From Beroe ovata (taxonomy: Eukaryota > Ctenophora > Nuda > Beroida > Beroidae): DNA of 53,807 bases. The position numbers and the translations under genes are program-made. The DNA lies in assembly GCA_946803715.1 (NCBI GenBank), contig CAMPET010000024.1, positions 317,490 to 371,296 on the forward strand, in the 5' to 3' direction. Positions 13,371 to 26,000 of the stretch are shown here, one piece after another; positions within the stretch are counted from its first letter, which is position 1; every line of letters begins with the position of its first letter. The notes below the pieces were generated by a model, which was given only the letters and a program-made list of their open reading frames with translations, was not told the origin of the DNA and searched no databases.

Positions 13371-13372
13371 GC

Positions 13373-14481
13373 ATGGAACTAAGGCGGTCTAGCCGAATCA
13401 AGGCAAAGTCAGAGGCCAAGGCCCCAAATCTGATTACCGGAACGCGGAAGAGGAATCACCATATCGAGAGTCAGGAAGAGAGGGAGGAACGGGAGTATGA
13501 GGAAATAAAGAAGTACAAATTCAGAGCAAGGGCGCCCCCTGAGTCCGTCTTCAAAGGTTCAAATCCATCGGGTTTACCCAAGAAGAGTTCAAAAAAGCCG
13601 ACAAAAGCAAAAACTCCCATGGCTCTGAAACGTAAGGCCACTTCAAAATCAGCGATTGTCAAAGCAAAGAATAAAGATGGGAAGAACAAAATATTGAGTA
13701 CGCGTTTCAAAGCCTTGCCCCTACCAGACCTCAAGAAAGTTTATGAAATAACCAAGTCAGAAAACTTAACGGTTACTAAGCCCGTTCCCTTTTCATTCGA
13801 GAACAAATACGAAAAACCGAACGAAGTCAAAGAGCGTCTTCTGAAGGAGACAATCGAGAAGGAGAAGAAAATGAAGGAGTTCAAAGCCCAGCCTCTCTAC
13901 GAAAGTACCGGTTTCCGTGTGGATAAGAATCTATCCAAATCTTGCACGAGAATAACTCCCTTCAATATCACTAACCCTGATGGGTACTGCGAAAAACTGA
14001 AGAAAATAGATGAAACGATCAATAAGGAGAATGAAGAATTGCAGAAAAAGCGAGATTTCAAGGCAGCGTATCCGTACGTTCTCTTTGAACAGCCTTTTGT
14101 GCCCGAGAGGGATTCCAGGTACTGCGACATTGAAGAGTTTAATCTGCACAGTGAAAAAAGAGGAGAGGAGCGGAAGAAGTTTGATCAGGAACTTGCAGAA
14201 CAGAGGGAAATGGCTGAAAAAGTTATGGTGAGTACATTGATATGATTGGCCGAATGTGTCTTATTTTTGGCAATAACACATTTTCCTCTCCCCTAAATAA
14301 GGTATTGAAATTCTAATTTCGAATGTACAATCCGAATACCTTGTATCCTTTTCAGGCACATGAAAAGCTGGAACAAGAGCTGCGAGAGAAGGAGGAAGTT
14401 ACCGAATTGAGAAAGAAGTTAGTTCATCGGGCTAACAGAGTTGGTGAGTATAAGAAGCAAGAGTATGAAGAGATCAAGTGA
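13373..14481 (+). CDS. Short TPX2-like spindle/microtubule protein
   Basis: Two exons (13373-14227, 14356-14481) join in phase 0 to 326 residues. The protein is lysine/glutamate-rich. It carries repeats of the TPX2 C-terminal type: FKALPLPDLKKVY, KPVPFSFENKYE, EFKAQPLYEST, FKAAYPYVLFEQPFVPERDSR, then an EEFNLHSEKRGEER stretch and a terminal helix with LRKKLVHRANRVGEYK, as at the end of vertebrate TPX2. TPX2 nucleates microtubules around chromatin and activates Aurora A. Human TPX2 is 747 residues. Here the N-terminal half is missing and replaced by a basic start (MELRRSSRIKAK), so Aurora A binding cannot be assumed. The ATG at 13373 is preferred because a splice-acceptor-like site directly precedes it. 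Family match is confident; the role is inferred. Confidence 0.8.
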
Positions 14482-15080
14482 AGTGTGAGGTTTTCGTGGC
14501 CTGTAACCAATCTGTTTTGGACATTGGACATTGTATAGCACCAAGATAGGACGTGCAGTAAGATGCTCCTGAACTCTGACTTGCTGATCGGATTTTTCTG
14601 ACGATTGTTTCATAAAATGAGGGTTGTTATTGAGTGCTATAGTATGCAAGCAATGATAGCCAAGTCAATGAAACGTATCTTATCAAAATTCGGATAAATT
14701 ATTGTTCTGAATATACCGTAGCTGAGTTATATTGACGCAAATGATAACTTTTGCGTCTATTTTCAATAAATTGTCGATTTTTAGTTGTTTGATAAACGAT
14801 AATGAAATTTTCCAACTTATTTTAATCGTAATAAGTTTTTCTTTATTGCTTCATTTGATGACTGACATTAGGACATTGATAACTGGGACATTCTTTGATC
14901 CGTTAGAATAAGATTAAGTACGAGAGAAGATTCAAAATTCTCACATTTTAATCCTGTCTCTGTTGCTATTACTTAAAATTTCCACGGATGTCATATTAAA
15001 TTTTCGTCTGTTATGTCTCTGTGAGAGCATGAAACCGTTTGACGTTCTTTTCTACATTAGAGGTTGCTTACCCTATTATT
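14482..15080. other. Intergenic region with a poly(A)-signal candidate
   Basis: No gene seen. An AATAAA at 14765-14770, 284 nt after the TPX2-like stop, may be its polyadenylation signal. The rest is AT-rich, with no recognisable repeat. Confidence 0.4.
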
Positions 15081-15096
15081 AATTCTCACTATTCAG
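15081..15096 (+). promoter_or_regulatory. Splice-acceptor-like site before GLYAT-like ATG
   Basis: Sequence aattctcactattcag, 4 nt before the ATG at 15101. A strong pyrimidine-AG acceptor. Because the gene has no coding introns, a trans-splice or 5' UTR intron acceptor is the natural reading. Confidence 0.5.
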
Positions 15097-15100
15097 GATC

Positions 15101-16000
15101 ATGAAACCATGTAAGCCGCTACCATCATCAGACATTCCATTTGAGACAAGCACTCTCTACAAAATTTATCTCAGTTTCATTGAAAAGGGATGGAATGATA
15201 CCGAAAAAGAATCATACAAGATTGAATCTTATAGATCAGACAGTGGAAATTACTTCTCTGTAATATATGGTATTTCCTCCACACAGAATATCTATGCCAT
15301 CACAGTTCACTGTGACCCGAATGCCGGCACTGATGAGGTTATGAAGTTTGCTGACATAGTACTCAGAGATGATGTTGCAACACAACTAAAGAGAGATTTC
15401 ATGAACATTGTGGCATTCCAATGCGGCCATTTTGACATTTTCTGGAACAAGTACGTTGATATCACGGAGGGAAAATTTTTCCCTGACAATGATTATGACC
15501 TGTTTTTGCCCTGTTTGAAAGAGAAAAGTGTTTCGGATGACGTAAAGATACCGGATGATTATCGGATTGGTGAATTAAGTCACGAGCATATATCTTATCT
15601 ATCTGAGAAATGGGCTGATGACCTTGGTATCAGTGTCAATGAGGAGAAAATGATCAAGTCACTTGAGGATGTATTCAGGCTCAATATTCAACGTCCGCAT
15701 GTAGCTATTTATTATATGGACGAGGAATTGCCTGTTGGTTGGATGATGCTTTATCATGACGGCATGGCAGGGCAGCTACATGTTACGAAGGCTCACCGAA
15801 AGAAGGGCCTTGGACGCTTCCTAGTTAGGAAACTGAAAGAGATCGTAGTCGAGAGTCATGGTTTTGGGCCTCCTGTAAACATAAATTGTAAAAACGAGGT
15901 CTCTGCTGTCCTTTTCGCTGACTTAGGCTGGGTAAAGCAAGATAGATGTCCGAAAATCTATCTTTTTGAGGAGAGCTCAGGAGTAGGGGCCAGTTCATAA
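15101..16000 (+). CDS. Glycine N-acyltransferase-like (GNAT fold) protein
   Basis: Single uninterrupted exon of 299 residues. The C-terminal third has a GNAT/FR47-type acyl-CoA binding site: a strand (PVGWMMLYHDGMAGQLHV) followed by the loop HRKKGLGRFLVRKL, which fits the R/Q-x-x-G-x-G/A signature, and a last part with NEVSAVLFADLGW, typical of GLYAT relatives. The N-terminal half resembles the less conserved GLYAT N-domain. Family members move acyl groups from acyl-CoA to glycine or other amines, often in mitochondria, but I see no clear presequence here and cannot name the substrate. Vertebrate GLYAT proteins are close to 300 residues, so the length fits. Retrocopy origin is possible because coding introns are absent, but the frame is intact. 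Confidence 0.75.
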   Translation: MKPCKPLPSSDIPFETSTLYKIYLSFIEKGWNDTEKESYKIESYRSDSGNYFSVIYGISSTQNIYAITVHCDPNAGTDEVMKFADIVLRDDVATQLKRDFMNIVAFQCGHFDIFWNKYVDITEGKFFPDNDYDLFLPCLKEKSVSDDVKIPDDYRIGELSHEHISYLSEKWADDLGISVNEEKMIKSLEDVFRLNIQRPHVAIYYMDEELPVGWMMLYHDGMAGQLHVTKAHRKKGLGRFLVRKLKEIVVESHGFGPPVNINCKNEVSAVLFADLGWVKQDRCPKIYLFEESSGVGASS

Positions 16001-16606
16001 TGTGATGTTACCGATGAGCTAACGAAAACGTTTTGATCTGTTTTTATCTTTGATAACATGGTTCAAAGTATGGGATAATACGTGGCCGACTCGCATTGTT
16101 CATTCTCATTACATATTTTGGAGTGATGAAATGTCATTAAAGTCTGCTCTTCAGGTAAGTGTTTTTATAACCTGTCATGGTAGGTATAATATGTGCAAGA
16201 AGGCAGACTTGGTGTTAAATTGTTATGTACGTACAGGTATGTGCTTGTTTGAGTATAGTTAATAGTGTTTGGAGTACACGCTAGGAGAAATAAGTTAACC
16301 GATAGTTGTGTTCGTTGTCTACGTTGTGTTGTTAATTGTTATTGTACATGTTTTTTTAATATTGATTGATACTTCTGATCGCTCTTTGTGAGCAATTTTA
16401 ATTCATAACCTGATCTAAGTTTTTATGATTGTTAGTTTTTGTTCAATTTTTGACACATAGTTTTTAGTTTTTGATCAGCTTTCTGATGTTTTTAGATGCT
16501 AGGTTTTAACTAAGCTGTGATTTTTTTTGAATTGAATTCTCTTATAACTGTGAACCCCTCTTATTGAATCAGACGAGGGAATCATCAGTGACTTCTGAAT
16601 AAAGAA
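16001..16606. other. Intergenic spacer, nothing recognised
   Basis: AT-rich spacer between two intronless genes. One 70-codon open frame shows no features of a real gene. It probably contains the 3' UTR of the acyltransferase and the promoter or 5' UTR of the Rab gene. Confidence 0.4.
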
Positions 16607-17227
16607 ATGGGAGACGAGGCTTCTGATTCTCCCAGAATTCTTCTCAAGCTGCTCCTTGTCGGACACGCCTTTGTCGGCAAGAGTTGTATTTTGTTGCGCT
16701 ATTCTGAGAATGTATTCTCGAACAGCATATACTCTTCCATTGGGGTGGACTTCAAACTCAAATCCATAACCGTTGAGGATAAACATTTCAAACTCCAGAT
16801 CTGGGAGCCGAGTGGAGGCGAGCGGTATCGATCAATGGCTCCTTCCTACTACCGAGGTGCTCTGGCGGTATTCTTAGTCTTCGATATCAGCTCGCGTGAG
16901 ACATTCGATCGTTTGGCAACATTCCAAGATGAGATGAACAGGTGTACAGAGGATGAGCACGTACTCAGAATACTCGTGGGAAACAAGACCGATCTCGAGA
17001 ATAGGGAAGTACAGATGAATGAAGCTGAGGAGTATGCTGGAAGTCACGGCATGAAGTATGTCGAGTGCAGTGCGAAGACGGGTGAGGGGGTTGAGGGGCT
17101 GTTTGAGGGGGCTGTTGCTGATATTATCCATTCTCAGCCCCTATGGGACAGGGTTGTCAGATATCTGACGTCCGGGGGCTCGAAGAAGAAGAAGAAATCG
17201 TCATCGCCTTGCTGTGCTTGTTCTTGA
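16607..17227 (+). CDS. Divergent Rab-family small GTPase
   Basis: Intronless, 206 residues. Rab GTPases control vesicle traffic on membranes. The P loop is GHAFVGKS, switch I ends SSIGVDFKLK (the usual Thr is Ser), the G4 motif is NKTD and the G5 motif is ECSAKTG. The C-terminus is a run of five lysines and ends CCACS, suitable for prenylation. Switch II is the odd part: Rabs normally read WDTAGQERFRS, but here it is WEPSGGERYRS. The Mg-coordinating Asp is Glu and the catalytic Gln is Gly. Low intrinsic GTP hydrolysis is a reasonable inference, as Gln substitutions in Rabs lock them in the GTP form. The subfamily is not assignable by eye; the body is nearest the Rab1/8/35 group. The frame is intact, which argues against a pseudogene. 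Confidence 0.85.
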   Translation: MGDEASDSPRILLKLLLVGHAFVGKSCILLRYSENVFSNSIYSSIGVDFKLKSITVEDKHFKLQIWEPSGGERYRSMAPSYYRGALAVFLVFDISSRETFDRLATFQDEMNRCTEDEHVLRILVGNKTDLENREVQMNEAEEYAGSHGMKYVECSAKTGEGVEGLFEGAVADIIHSQPLWDRVVRYLTSGGSKKKKKSSSPCCACS

Positions 17228-17587
17228 GAATGATAGATCTTTGGAATTTGATATTTGGTACTTATACATCTTCTACCGAAATTCATTTATCTTTATCTAA
17301 GCACCCTCTTTAGTGAAAATTGACTGATGTTGTTTCGTGACGGAAATTGAAATCTTATGCGTTTTGATAGATAACTTTATGTCTTTTGATGGATGATTTT
17401 TCTGTTCTGTAAAATTGAAGTCTATGGGTACTGTATGAGTTGTGAAATTTAGTTTCTTTCAAGTTTATCTTAGAATCGCGTTCACAATCAAATTCAAAGC
17501 GACTGTTATCATGAAAATGTTCAATGTGTTCATTGCTGTGTTTAATTTTGATCGCCAATGTTAGAGCAAACTGTAGTGATAGCAGGA
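17228..17587. other. Intergenic spacer, nothing recognised
   Basis: A 360 bp AT-rich spacer between the Rab and ORC6 genes on the same strand. No repeat or RNA gene seen. Confidence 0.4.
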
Positions 17588-19711
17588 ATGGAAGCCGAGA
17601 GGAAAATGATTGCAAACTTCTGCTCCAAGCTGAGTTTGGACACCAGGGCTGTTAACAGGTCAGCAGAACTATACACACAACTGTCTAGTGCTTGTGGGGG
17701 CAGAAACACTCATCCATCACTGCAACACCCTCAGGTAACGGTCCAGAAACTTCTCAGGTAGTTTAATTCTGGTAAAACGTCCTATGGAACTCTTCAAGAA
17801 TCTAAGATTTAGGTTCTAGTACATATCATTATTCATTTGGTATAGATATGTCGACTTTCATTGTACTTCACAGGTGTACAAGCATCTATGCGCAGTAAAT
17901 CGTTGCCATGGCAATATATACAAATAACCTATCCCTCAAATTGCTATGCACTCATTATATATACGGATATTATATACTCCTCTCCTGATTTGTCTTATTC
18001 CTTGGTCTTTGGTCGATATTGTTTGATGGGGTACCCAGGGTTTCCGTACCCAATAGGTAATAGATTTCCATATTACTATCTTACTATATTAGGTGATGCT
18101 TATGACAGATAGGTTCATTTGCATCGTTTGGTCCCCCATCTCAAACCCCCATGTACCTTATCAAGCTGATAATAATGTCCACAACTCCTCACTAGCATAT
18201 TGACACAGTAGCATATTTTACACCGATAAATTTCAATAACACTAATCCACACTAACGCTAGCAACCTTACTCCAGGTCAAAGTATGTATTTGTATTGACT
18301 TGGCGTGCAGACAATTCAAGTTTAGTGTCGAGAAATCATTCCTCTATAAACTAGCTGGAATCCCCTACAAACACTACAAGACTGCTCTAGCCGTGGTTGA
18401 ATCACTCATTAAAGTAAAAAACAATATCTCGTAAGTACTTATTAAATAGCATTCGGAATTGGGGTTGAATTTGGACATATTTTTACATCCTGAAAGCGAC
18501 TATTCTTTGAAATCCCATCGCATCTGCAGTGCTGCGCTATGCTAAAACAGTACAACTCTAATCCTGTATATCTCAGGGTAGAGCAGTTGGGAGTACAGTT
18601 CTCGTGCAGTGGCCATGTACCTAAGGCAACCAAAATACACCGATACTACGTCACCAAGATGAACCAGCGGCAGCAGGAAATGGGTCACGAGCCACTCGAT
18701 TTGGAGGGGGCTCTTTACAAGGCGGCGGCTCTGGTGGCAGCAGCCAAGGTCAGTGTTGGTAAAATTTGACTATATCATTCGTATTGGTAATTCTGTGGTA
18801 TTCAGCAACATGAATCTGCTACGAGTGTGAAGCTAATAATTTGAAGTTCTCACATGGCTCATTCCTCTTTTCGCATAATATAGGAATCTATTTGAGTAGT
18901 GGTAGCATCAAAGAAATTGTGTCACTTCTTTCTATACTTCAAACCATTCCTTATACGTAGGTACCACGTCGATTATGGGGCATTCCTACCCGTTGTTAAT
19001 AATGGTAGTGTAAAGTGACACTTTAATAGCAAAGTCTCTGATAGTATCCGCTGTCAGTTACGAAATATGCAATATGAAATGACAATGCGCCGATTCATTA
19101 CTTCGATTCATTACTTTGGCTTCAATCCCATATTCTGTCGAGTGAATTGCATGTGTTAGTGTGTTTTTCAGTTTGCAGTCCTCTGAAAAATCACGGTTCT
19201 GATTGTCAACTGTCATGCTTCAGATAAGGAAGACGAAATGCAACGCTAAGGAGTTCTGTAAGACACTCAGTTTGTCTGCAGCGCAGTTAGACACCATCTC
19301 TAAAGATATGATGGCGCTAAAAAATGAGATAGAAGAGAAGCAAGTTAGCGAGAGTTTTGCGCAGGTATGTCGAGAATGCTGTCAATCATTCCAGGTGAAG
19401 CTACATATCTTCCACATAAATGAGATTGCTTCGGTTTTATGGAGGACTATTATATAATTGACAAGTAATGTCGATCAGTAGCTTGATAGTTACAAATTTT
19501 CACAGCTGCAATTTCAAAGCAACCATTTTTCCAGAAAATAGAAGCAAAATCAGATGGCATCAGCACGAGAAGCGCAGATCTCGTGAGAGAAGTTGAAGAA
19601 GATAAGAGTCTTCTCTGGAGGTTCTATCCCACAGGCACACTTCACTCTGTTTATCATAAGGATTTCTTAGAGTGGAAGGAGCGCATGATAAAGATAGCTT
19701 CTTCCCCCTGA
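17588..19711 (+). CDS. ORC6: Origin recognition complex subunit 6
   Basis: ORC6 is the smallest ORC subunit; its TFIIB-like domains bind DNA and its C-terminus docks on ORC3 to help load MCM helicases. Exons 17588-17734, 18276-18430, 18577-18748, 19224-19364 and 19535-19711 join in frame to about 263 residues (human 252). Recognisable parts are VCICIDLACRQFKFSVEKSFLYKLAG (first cyclin-like fold), LGVQFSCSGHVPKATKI (matching the human LAVQFSC segment), LYKAAALVAAAK, and the conserved C-terminal ORC3-binding motif, here DFLEWKERMIKIA. I start at ATG 17588. A small extra exon within the 541 bp first intron, near 17876-17894, cannot be excluded. Other ORC genes are not in the window. Confidence 0.85.
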
Positions 19712-19983
19712 GAAATCTCCCTATTTTCCAGATTTTAGTCTCATTACTTTGAATGTTTTCACAATTTTTATTTCGTTTTAAATTATTTGACTTTAATATT
19801 TTTATTTTCAATGATTTGCTCTGATATTAAGCGAAATTCGTTTGGTTTTATTTGCTCTCAGGAGTACCTAACAACTTGACAAATTTGTAATATTGACCTC
19901 AATAACAATCCCGCGCTTGTTTAACGCGTCATCCAAGAATAATATACGAATAACATGCGAATAACGATTGTATGTCGGTCTCA

Positions 19984-20006
19984 TATCTCTCCCCCCTCTA
20001 CTCTAG
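19984..20006 (+). promoter_or_regulatory. Splice-acceptor-like site before DCDC1 ATG
   Basis: A long pyrimidine tract ending ccctctactctag, 7 nt before the ATG at 20014. One of the strongest acceptor-like sites next to a start codon in this window. Confidence 0.5.
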
Positions 20007-20013
20007 CACCGTC

Positions 20014-23000
20014 ATGTCACGGAGTTGGTGCACCTCACTAGAGGAGCGGATAGTCGCTGAATATCTGGACGGAATACTCAACAAGAAACCACGTCCTCCC
20101 AAATCACCCTATGAGATCTCCATGCGTCCACCCTCGTCCACTTCCTCTCGTCCCCCTACCGCACACCGTCCTCCCAGCAGTGCTAACAACCGTCCACTCA
20201 GTGTCCACCGTCCACCGAGCGTCCACCGGACGTCCAGTTCGCACCATCGCTCACCCAGTTCTCAGCGTCCCCGTAGTGCAGCTCGGGTAAAGACTGCAGT
20301 TCGTCCAGTTAGTGCGTCCAGTGGAGAGACCGGTCGACCTACTACCTCGTGTAGTGTGAAGAAAGGGGGAAGTGTCAAGAGGTGCGTTTCCATGACAACC
20401 ATGCTGGATTCAACTAATGGGTCTTTTCCCGCATCAGGCTATTCTCAAAGCAGAGCTTTCAATCTAATTAGCTAATTATTCTATCCCAGCTGCAGTTTGA
20501 AGAGTAACGGCTCTGATGGAATGGGATCCAATTCTTCACTCAACTCTTCACAGTTATCTATATACTCTACTAACATACAGGTAAGTGTTTGCTACCAATT
20601 CGCTCGCTGGTGATTGCTGCCTTGCTGATTATAGGCGTAAATCCAGGATTCAGGCACTGAATTTCGTTTATCGAACTATGCTATGTGTCACAAGCTATTT
20701 GTTGTTTATTTAATCGTGGTTGAAGGTTATCATATTCTGTTTGCAGTCAAGTGGAGGCCGTAGGCCGAGTACCAACAAGAAAATGATTAAACGAGTCATG
20801 CTTTACAACGGTCCTGAACAGTTTAAAATCATCGTGGCATCAAGTCACAGGTATCCACCCAAATTAGTTTACACTCTCTAAAAGCGTTTAATAGTTAGTC
20901 GAAAGTGATATGAGGTTTTACCCCACTCACTTATCCCAGTGATCTGTTGGAGCGATGTAGATCGGAGCAGGTTTTCACCAGTGACGGCACTCTGATCACA
21001 GCGCCGCTTTACCACTTACTGCCACACAACTGCCACCTCTTCACACACAATCCACTCGAAACAGTGGCCAGTATGGAGGCTGATAAACCCAAGGTAAGGG
21101 GATAGAAGAATGTTATACCTTGCGTGGGTCGTAAACTTTTCACACAATCTTGCCATGCATTAGTTCATTCTGTACTTTCTGCAGATTGTTTGGACGAAAA
21201 ATGGGATATCGGTCTCCGGAACGAAGACCAAGAAGCGGCCGACCAAACCACACCTATCAAACCGTCTCCAAGGTCTGCTTGAGGACCGGAAACACAGAGT
21301 CCAAGTGTTCCGTAACGGCGAGTACCGGACTGCAGGCTCTGTTCACATTAGTGAGGGGAAGATGAAGGTGATGTTGCAGGATGCGGCAAATGTGCTATCG
21401 GGTCCAGTCAATGCTTTCTACACAGTGGAGGGAGTCAAGATGAGTGAGGTGAGTAGTGGGGGAGTGGTGAGGTGGGGGGAGTATTGGTGAGTGATCTGGT
21501 GAGATGGGTTAGTGAGGGGAAGAGATGAGTACTCGTCTACAATTAGTGTCTACAATTAGTGTCTACAATTAGTGTCTATCTGATAATATCTCGCAGGGCG
21601 ATCCTCTGCCCCACATCATCACAACTTCCCACGCCCGTGGCCCTCTGTGGGCAGCCCGTGGTAATGATTCCTTCTCCTTTATTGGAGCGTACCACTGGTG
21701 CAAGGAGGAGTTGAAGAGCGTCAGAAAGGAGATAAAACTCAGTCAGCAGCGACTTTCCAAGGTTGGTCAAGCTCTGATTGTCTCAATATAGGTATGCACT
21801 ACTGTATGCACTACTTGGCACTACTGTTATACTTGGCGCTACCGTTATGTGGAATGCTGACCCAGATTATAACTGTCAGGCGTATGTTGACGAATTGGAA
21901 GATGACAAGATGACACAAATCAAGGATAAACTAGCGCAGCAGGAAGAAATTTGCAAGAATTTGGGGGATATAATTGTGAATATTTCTAATGATGTACTTC
22001 AAGAAGAAGATGAGGGCTCCAAGTTTAAAGTCAAAAACATGCCAGAAATCAAGCAAAGCAGTCGGCTCATTGGTATGCTATTTGTCCGAGCGTTTAGAGT
22101 TTAGACCGTTTTATAGTATGTTTCATTCAGTTTTTTCCAAAGATCATAAATTCTTTTAAATTTTCTTCGTATATTAGATTTTATGTATCTTCAGGCAGAC
22201 CGAATATCAAGGTGAACGTGTTTGTAAATGGGAAGGACCTCGAAGCGAAGACAGTTGTTATTCCGGGTGGTACATTCAGACCAACAACCAACTGGTTCCT
22301 TGAAGAATCTCAGAAAGCTCACAAGAATTCACTAGGTTTGGCAAATCCTTCATGTACCACGTTTTTGCATTGGTTCACGTAGGGCGCATCGCTTCGCTTG
22401 CGTACAGCATACATTTTGCTTTCGGTTTGTGTGAATTTTCCCGCGCCGCGCACTGTTATTTTCGTCATTCAAACGGTATTTTCCGTTTCGATTCGTGCAG
22501 GTAAAATTCAAAGTCGGCTTGCGGCTAATGTGTTAAATTGACCGGTAAGATGCACTGTCGCATTGCCCATGTACAGTGCAGCGGAAATTTCAGTGCAGCA
22601 AAGGTCTTGATCACAATTTGAGAGAATTCTATATCTATTGATAAGCACACCGCCCCGTTCAGATATGATTTGATTCTATGCCATGCAAATGTCACATCTG
22701 TAACAAGCATCAAATCATTCGACACCAGTCTTTTTCATATGAAGTTAATGTGAAGTCTTCCCTCGAAAATTCCAATTAGGGGATTGCATATTGCAGCAAT
22801 GAGCTCTATATCCAATAAAACGTGTCTCGTCACTTCTAAAACATGTAGGTAGTAAGCAGTGTACTATGGATGGGATGTAAGCTTTATTCAAAAGCATTTA
22901 AAATTGGGGTAAAGAGGGTAAAATTTCAGTCACAAAGCATACATTGAATCTCAAAATAAGCCGTCACTCACTCAGATTGTATATTTTCCAGGTGTCACAA

Positions 23001-26000
23001 CACAGAAAGCATCCGTAATCTACGATTCTGCCGGGAAATCAGTAACCAATATCGATGCTCTCGAACCAGACTCATGCGTTTATCTTAGTTTCGGTGAAGC
23101 ATTCACAAAACCCGTTATCAGGACTTTTCTCCAAGTTGCGATCCATGGGGTGACTGCTCACCGATTCCCCGATAGTGATAGATTTCTGGTGGAAAAGAGA
23201 ATGATGGAGGATGAAGAAACTGCTGATCCGCTCAAAAAATTCACTCCTTCGTTCGGTATTCCTCAATCGTATAAAGCGTCGGAAGCACTTTTGAAACAAA
23301 AGTTGAAAACGCTGAAAATCATGGTAAATGATATGTCAGCGCGACAAGTTTTTGATGATAATCTGTTCTTGCAACATAAGAAGATCAAAAATAGGATTGT
23401 CTATCCGTGTCTGCAGAGAAATATTAAGGAAGCAGCTCAGAAATCGGGCCAGCAAACGCTAATGTCCGGGTCTCAAACATGGATTTATACCAAGAATCAT
23501 GAAATAAAACTGAAGAGTTTCCCAAAGTTGAGCCTTGCTGTATCTAACCACTCAGTTGTTCACAAAGCTGGATCTGGGACAGTTGAGGGCTACATGGTCG
23601 CTCTATCAGCCGAGTTAAAAACATCATGGGAAGCAACAAGCGACGGTAACTTAATCTGTTCTAGGACAGGATTGTTGCTCACTGCACTTGATGAACCTGC
23701 TGAACTGTTTGTACCAAGTCTCAACATTGAAGCAGCAGCCGCAGCAGTGCCAATACGCCGTGTAACTCGAGAATCAGGGACAACAGAGGAAGGGAGCTTT
23801 GAGATTCACGGACAAGCTTCTGATGAGATAGCAGTGAGTTTCCCAGAGGTTGCTAAAGGGGAGGAGCCGTTCATTGTTGCTCTGCCACGGTTGGAGAGCT
23901 CTAAAGAGTCGCAGCGGTGGGCATTCAAGCAGGAGAATATAGCACTCCTCGGCCAATGGAAACTGTGTGATATCGCAAACACGGAATGGGCACGGGAGTG
24001 TCTGACTTGGCCCGTCAATTCGGATGGGAATCTGAACACCGAGCTGTCCTGGCCGCTAGAAGGTTTGCTCATGTCCAACGCTCCAAGCCTGCGTGAGGTG
24101 AAATCACCGACCAAAGCTCCGAGCCTGTCGACCCCCGCCGCCCTGCGGCTCAATGTACGGTACAATGGTAGTTGTGAACCTGCCCGTCATGTTACAGCTC
24201 CTGATCTCAGCAATATGAAGAAAGATCTGGCTATAAAACGTCGCTCGTTCGACAACAAGAGGATGGATCGCCAGCCTGACACTCAGCGCTGGTTGGAAAA
24301 ACACTCCAAGGGTCACACCGAGGTTGAGGACCAGGAGAAAGTTCTGGAGCTGGAATTCCGACTGTTCCTGGACAAATGTGGGAGTGTCCTGGGTCTGAAT
24401 TCACTGCCCACCCGCATGTTCACTGCCTCGGGCGAGGAGTTGATCTCACTCGCATCCCTGGAGCGGGATGATGACGTGTACGTCAGTTGCGGAGCGGATT
24501 TCGACCCTCCTGACGGAGAGAAGAACGCCCGGAATAAGCTCCTATTCGACATTTCCCACGATGTGGACAAGTTGAAGACGTTCTGTTCCGCCATAGCACC
24601 GACCACCTATGTGGTGAGTGTCAGTGAGGTGAAGAGGCACGCAACGGTCAGGTTACAGATCCTCACGGATAGCGAGGTGTGCCAGCTCAATGAAACTGAC
24701 TCGATGAGTGATATCCTACAGATAGTAGAGATGAACAAGTCAATCGAGGACAAATCTGATAGTAATCTAGATGATTCCAATGATTCCCTTGATCCGTATC
24801 ACCTGAAATCGCATGTCTGCCAAAATGAGACCGATCTAGAAATGATTGAGCAATATCCGTGGAGGAACCCTGCTTTCACTGCTGGGCTAGTGAAGGACAA
24901 ATACGACTGGCAGCGTGCACACAGCTCAGGTGAAAGCGAAAGCGAAAGTGATGTCGAATCTCTCAAGTCGATAAAATCAAACTCCTCTACCTCCTCAAGC
25001 AAAGCACGGAAGAAAGGTCGTGTTTTCAACCAGTGGTTGTACAAAGATTGTCGATTTTTCCTGCTGGAGAACCCGCAGTACGTGTTGTGTGCCGGGGTTG
25101 ACAACGAGGTCGAACTTGTGGTTTACGACAAGAACTCGGCTCAGCAGTGCTGGACAGTGGACGAGGAATTTATTTACTCGTCCAATGGACAGTGCCTAAC
25201 CGTCACCCAGTGTTCCGTGAACCCACCAGATCCTGTGGACCACACCGGGTCTAAACTCAAGATAGCCCCATTCCAAGCTGTTACCAATGGCAACACCCAC
25301 CAGAAGTGGGAATACGACCAGTCAACCGGTCATTTGAAGGCATTTGCCGGCACACCCCTATGTTCCAGCATCAGTGCCGCCCTCCAAGCTAAGATCTGCA
25401 CGTTCTCAGTAACGAGCAGTGAGAACGCGGAGCAGCCCACGTTCATTATGGAGAACCCTGGTATCTCTGGGATACCTGACGATAACACACACATCTACGT
25501 GTGTGGCTCGTGTGCCACCTCACTCAGAGACCGGTATTCGGTCGAGAAGATCGAGACCACGACCTTTGTGTGCTCTGTGGGGTACTACTGCGCCACTTCC
25601 AGTCTCAGCATGAAGAGCAGTCTACAAGCTCTGGGGGGTTTGGAGGGGTTACAACCGGGGAAAGCATTTGGGACACTGTATCTGTGGGAATCCCTGCTGG
25701 GCGATCTGAAACAGCAGACATCTCTGAAGGCTATCAAAGACGTGGTGAAGCAGACTCTACAGCTAGAGTGTCCCAATGAGGGACTAGTTCTGGTGAGATG
25801 TTACCTCAATGGAACAGGACCACCCAGACACCAGGGCTCGCTGTTCCTCGCTCGTAGTTTTGAGGAAATTCTCAGGAAATGCCTGATCGAGCTGAAACCG
25901 GGGCGACCTCTTTCCAGAATATTCCTCGCTGGGGGCTCCGAAGTTTCCACGTTCCAGTGTCTCCTGGAGTCCAAGTCAACAGACGAACGGGCGCCAGTGC

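Noticed and set aside
23806-24165. Antisense open frames opposite the DCDC1 last exon
   Set aside because: No homology or splice support; they are the complement of strongly supported coding sequence.
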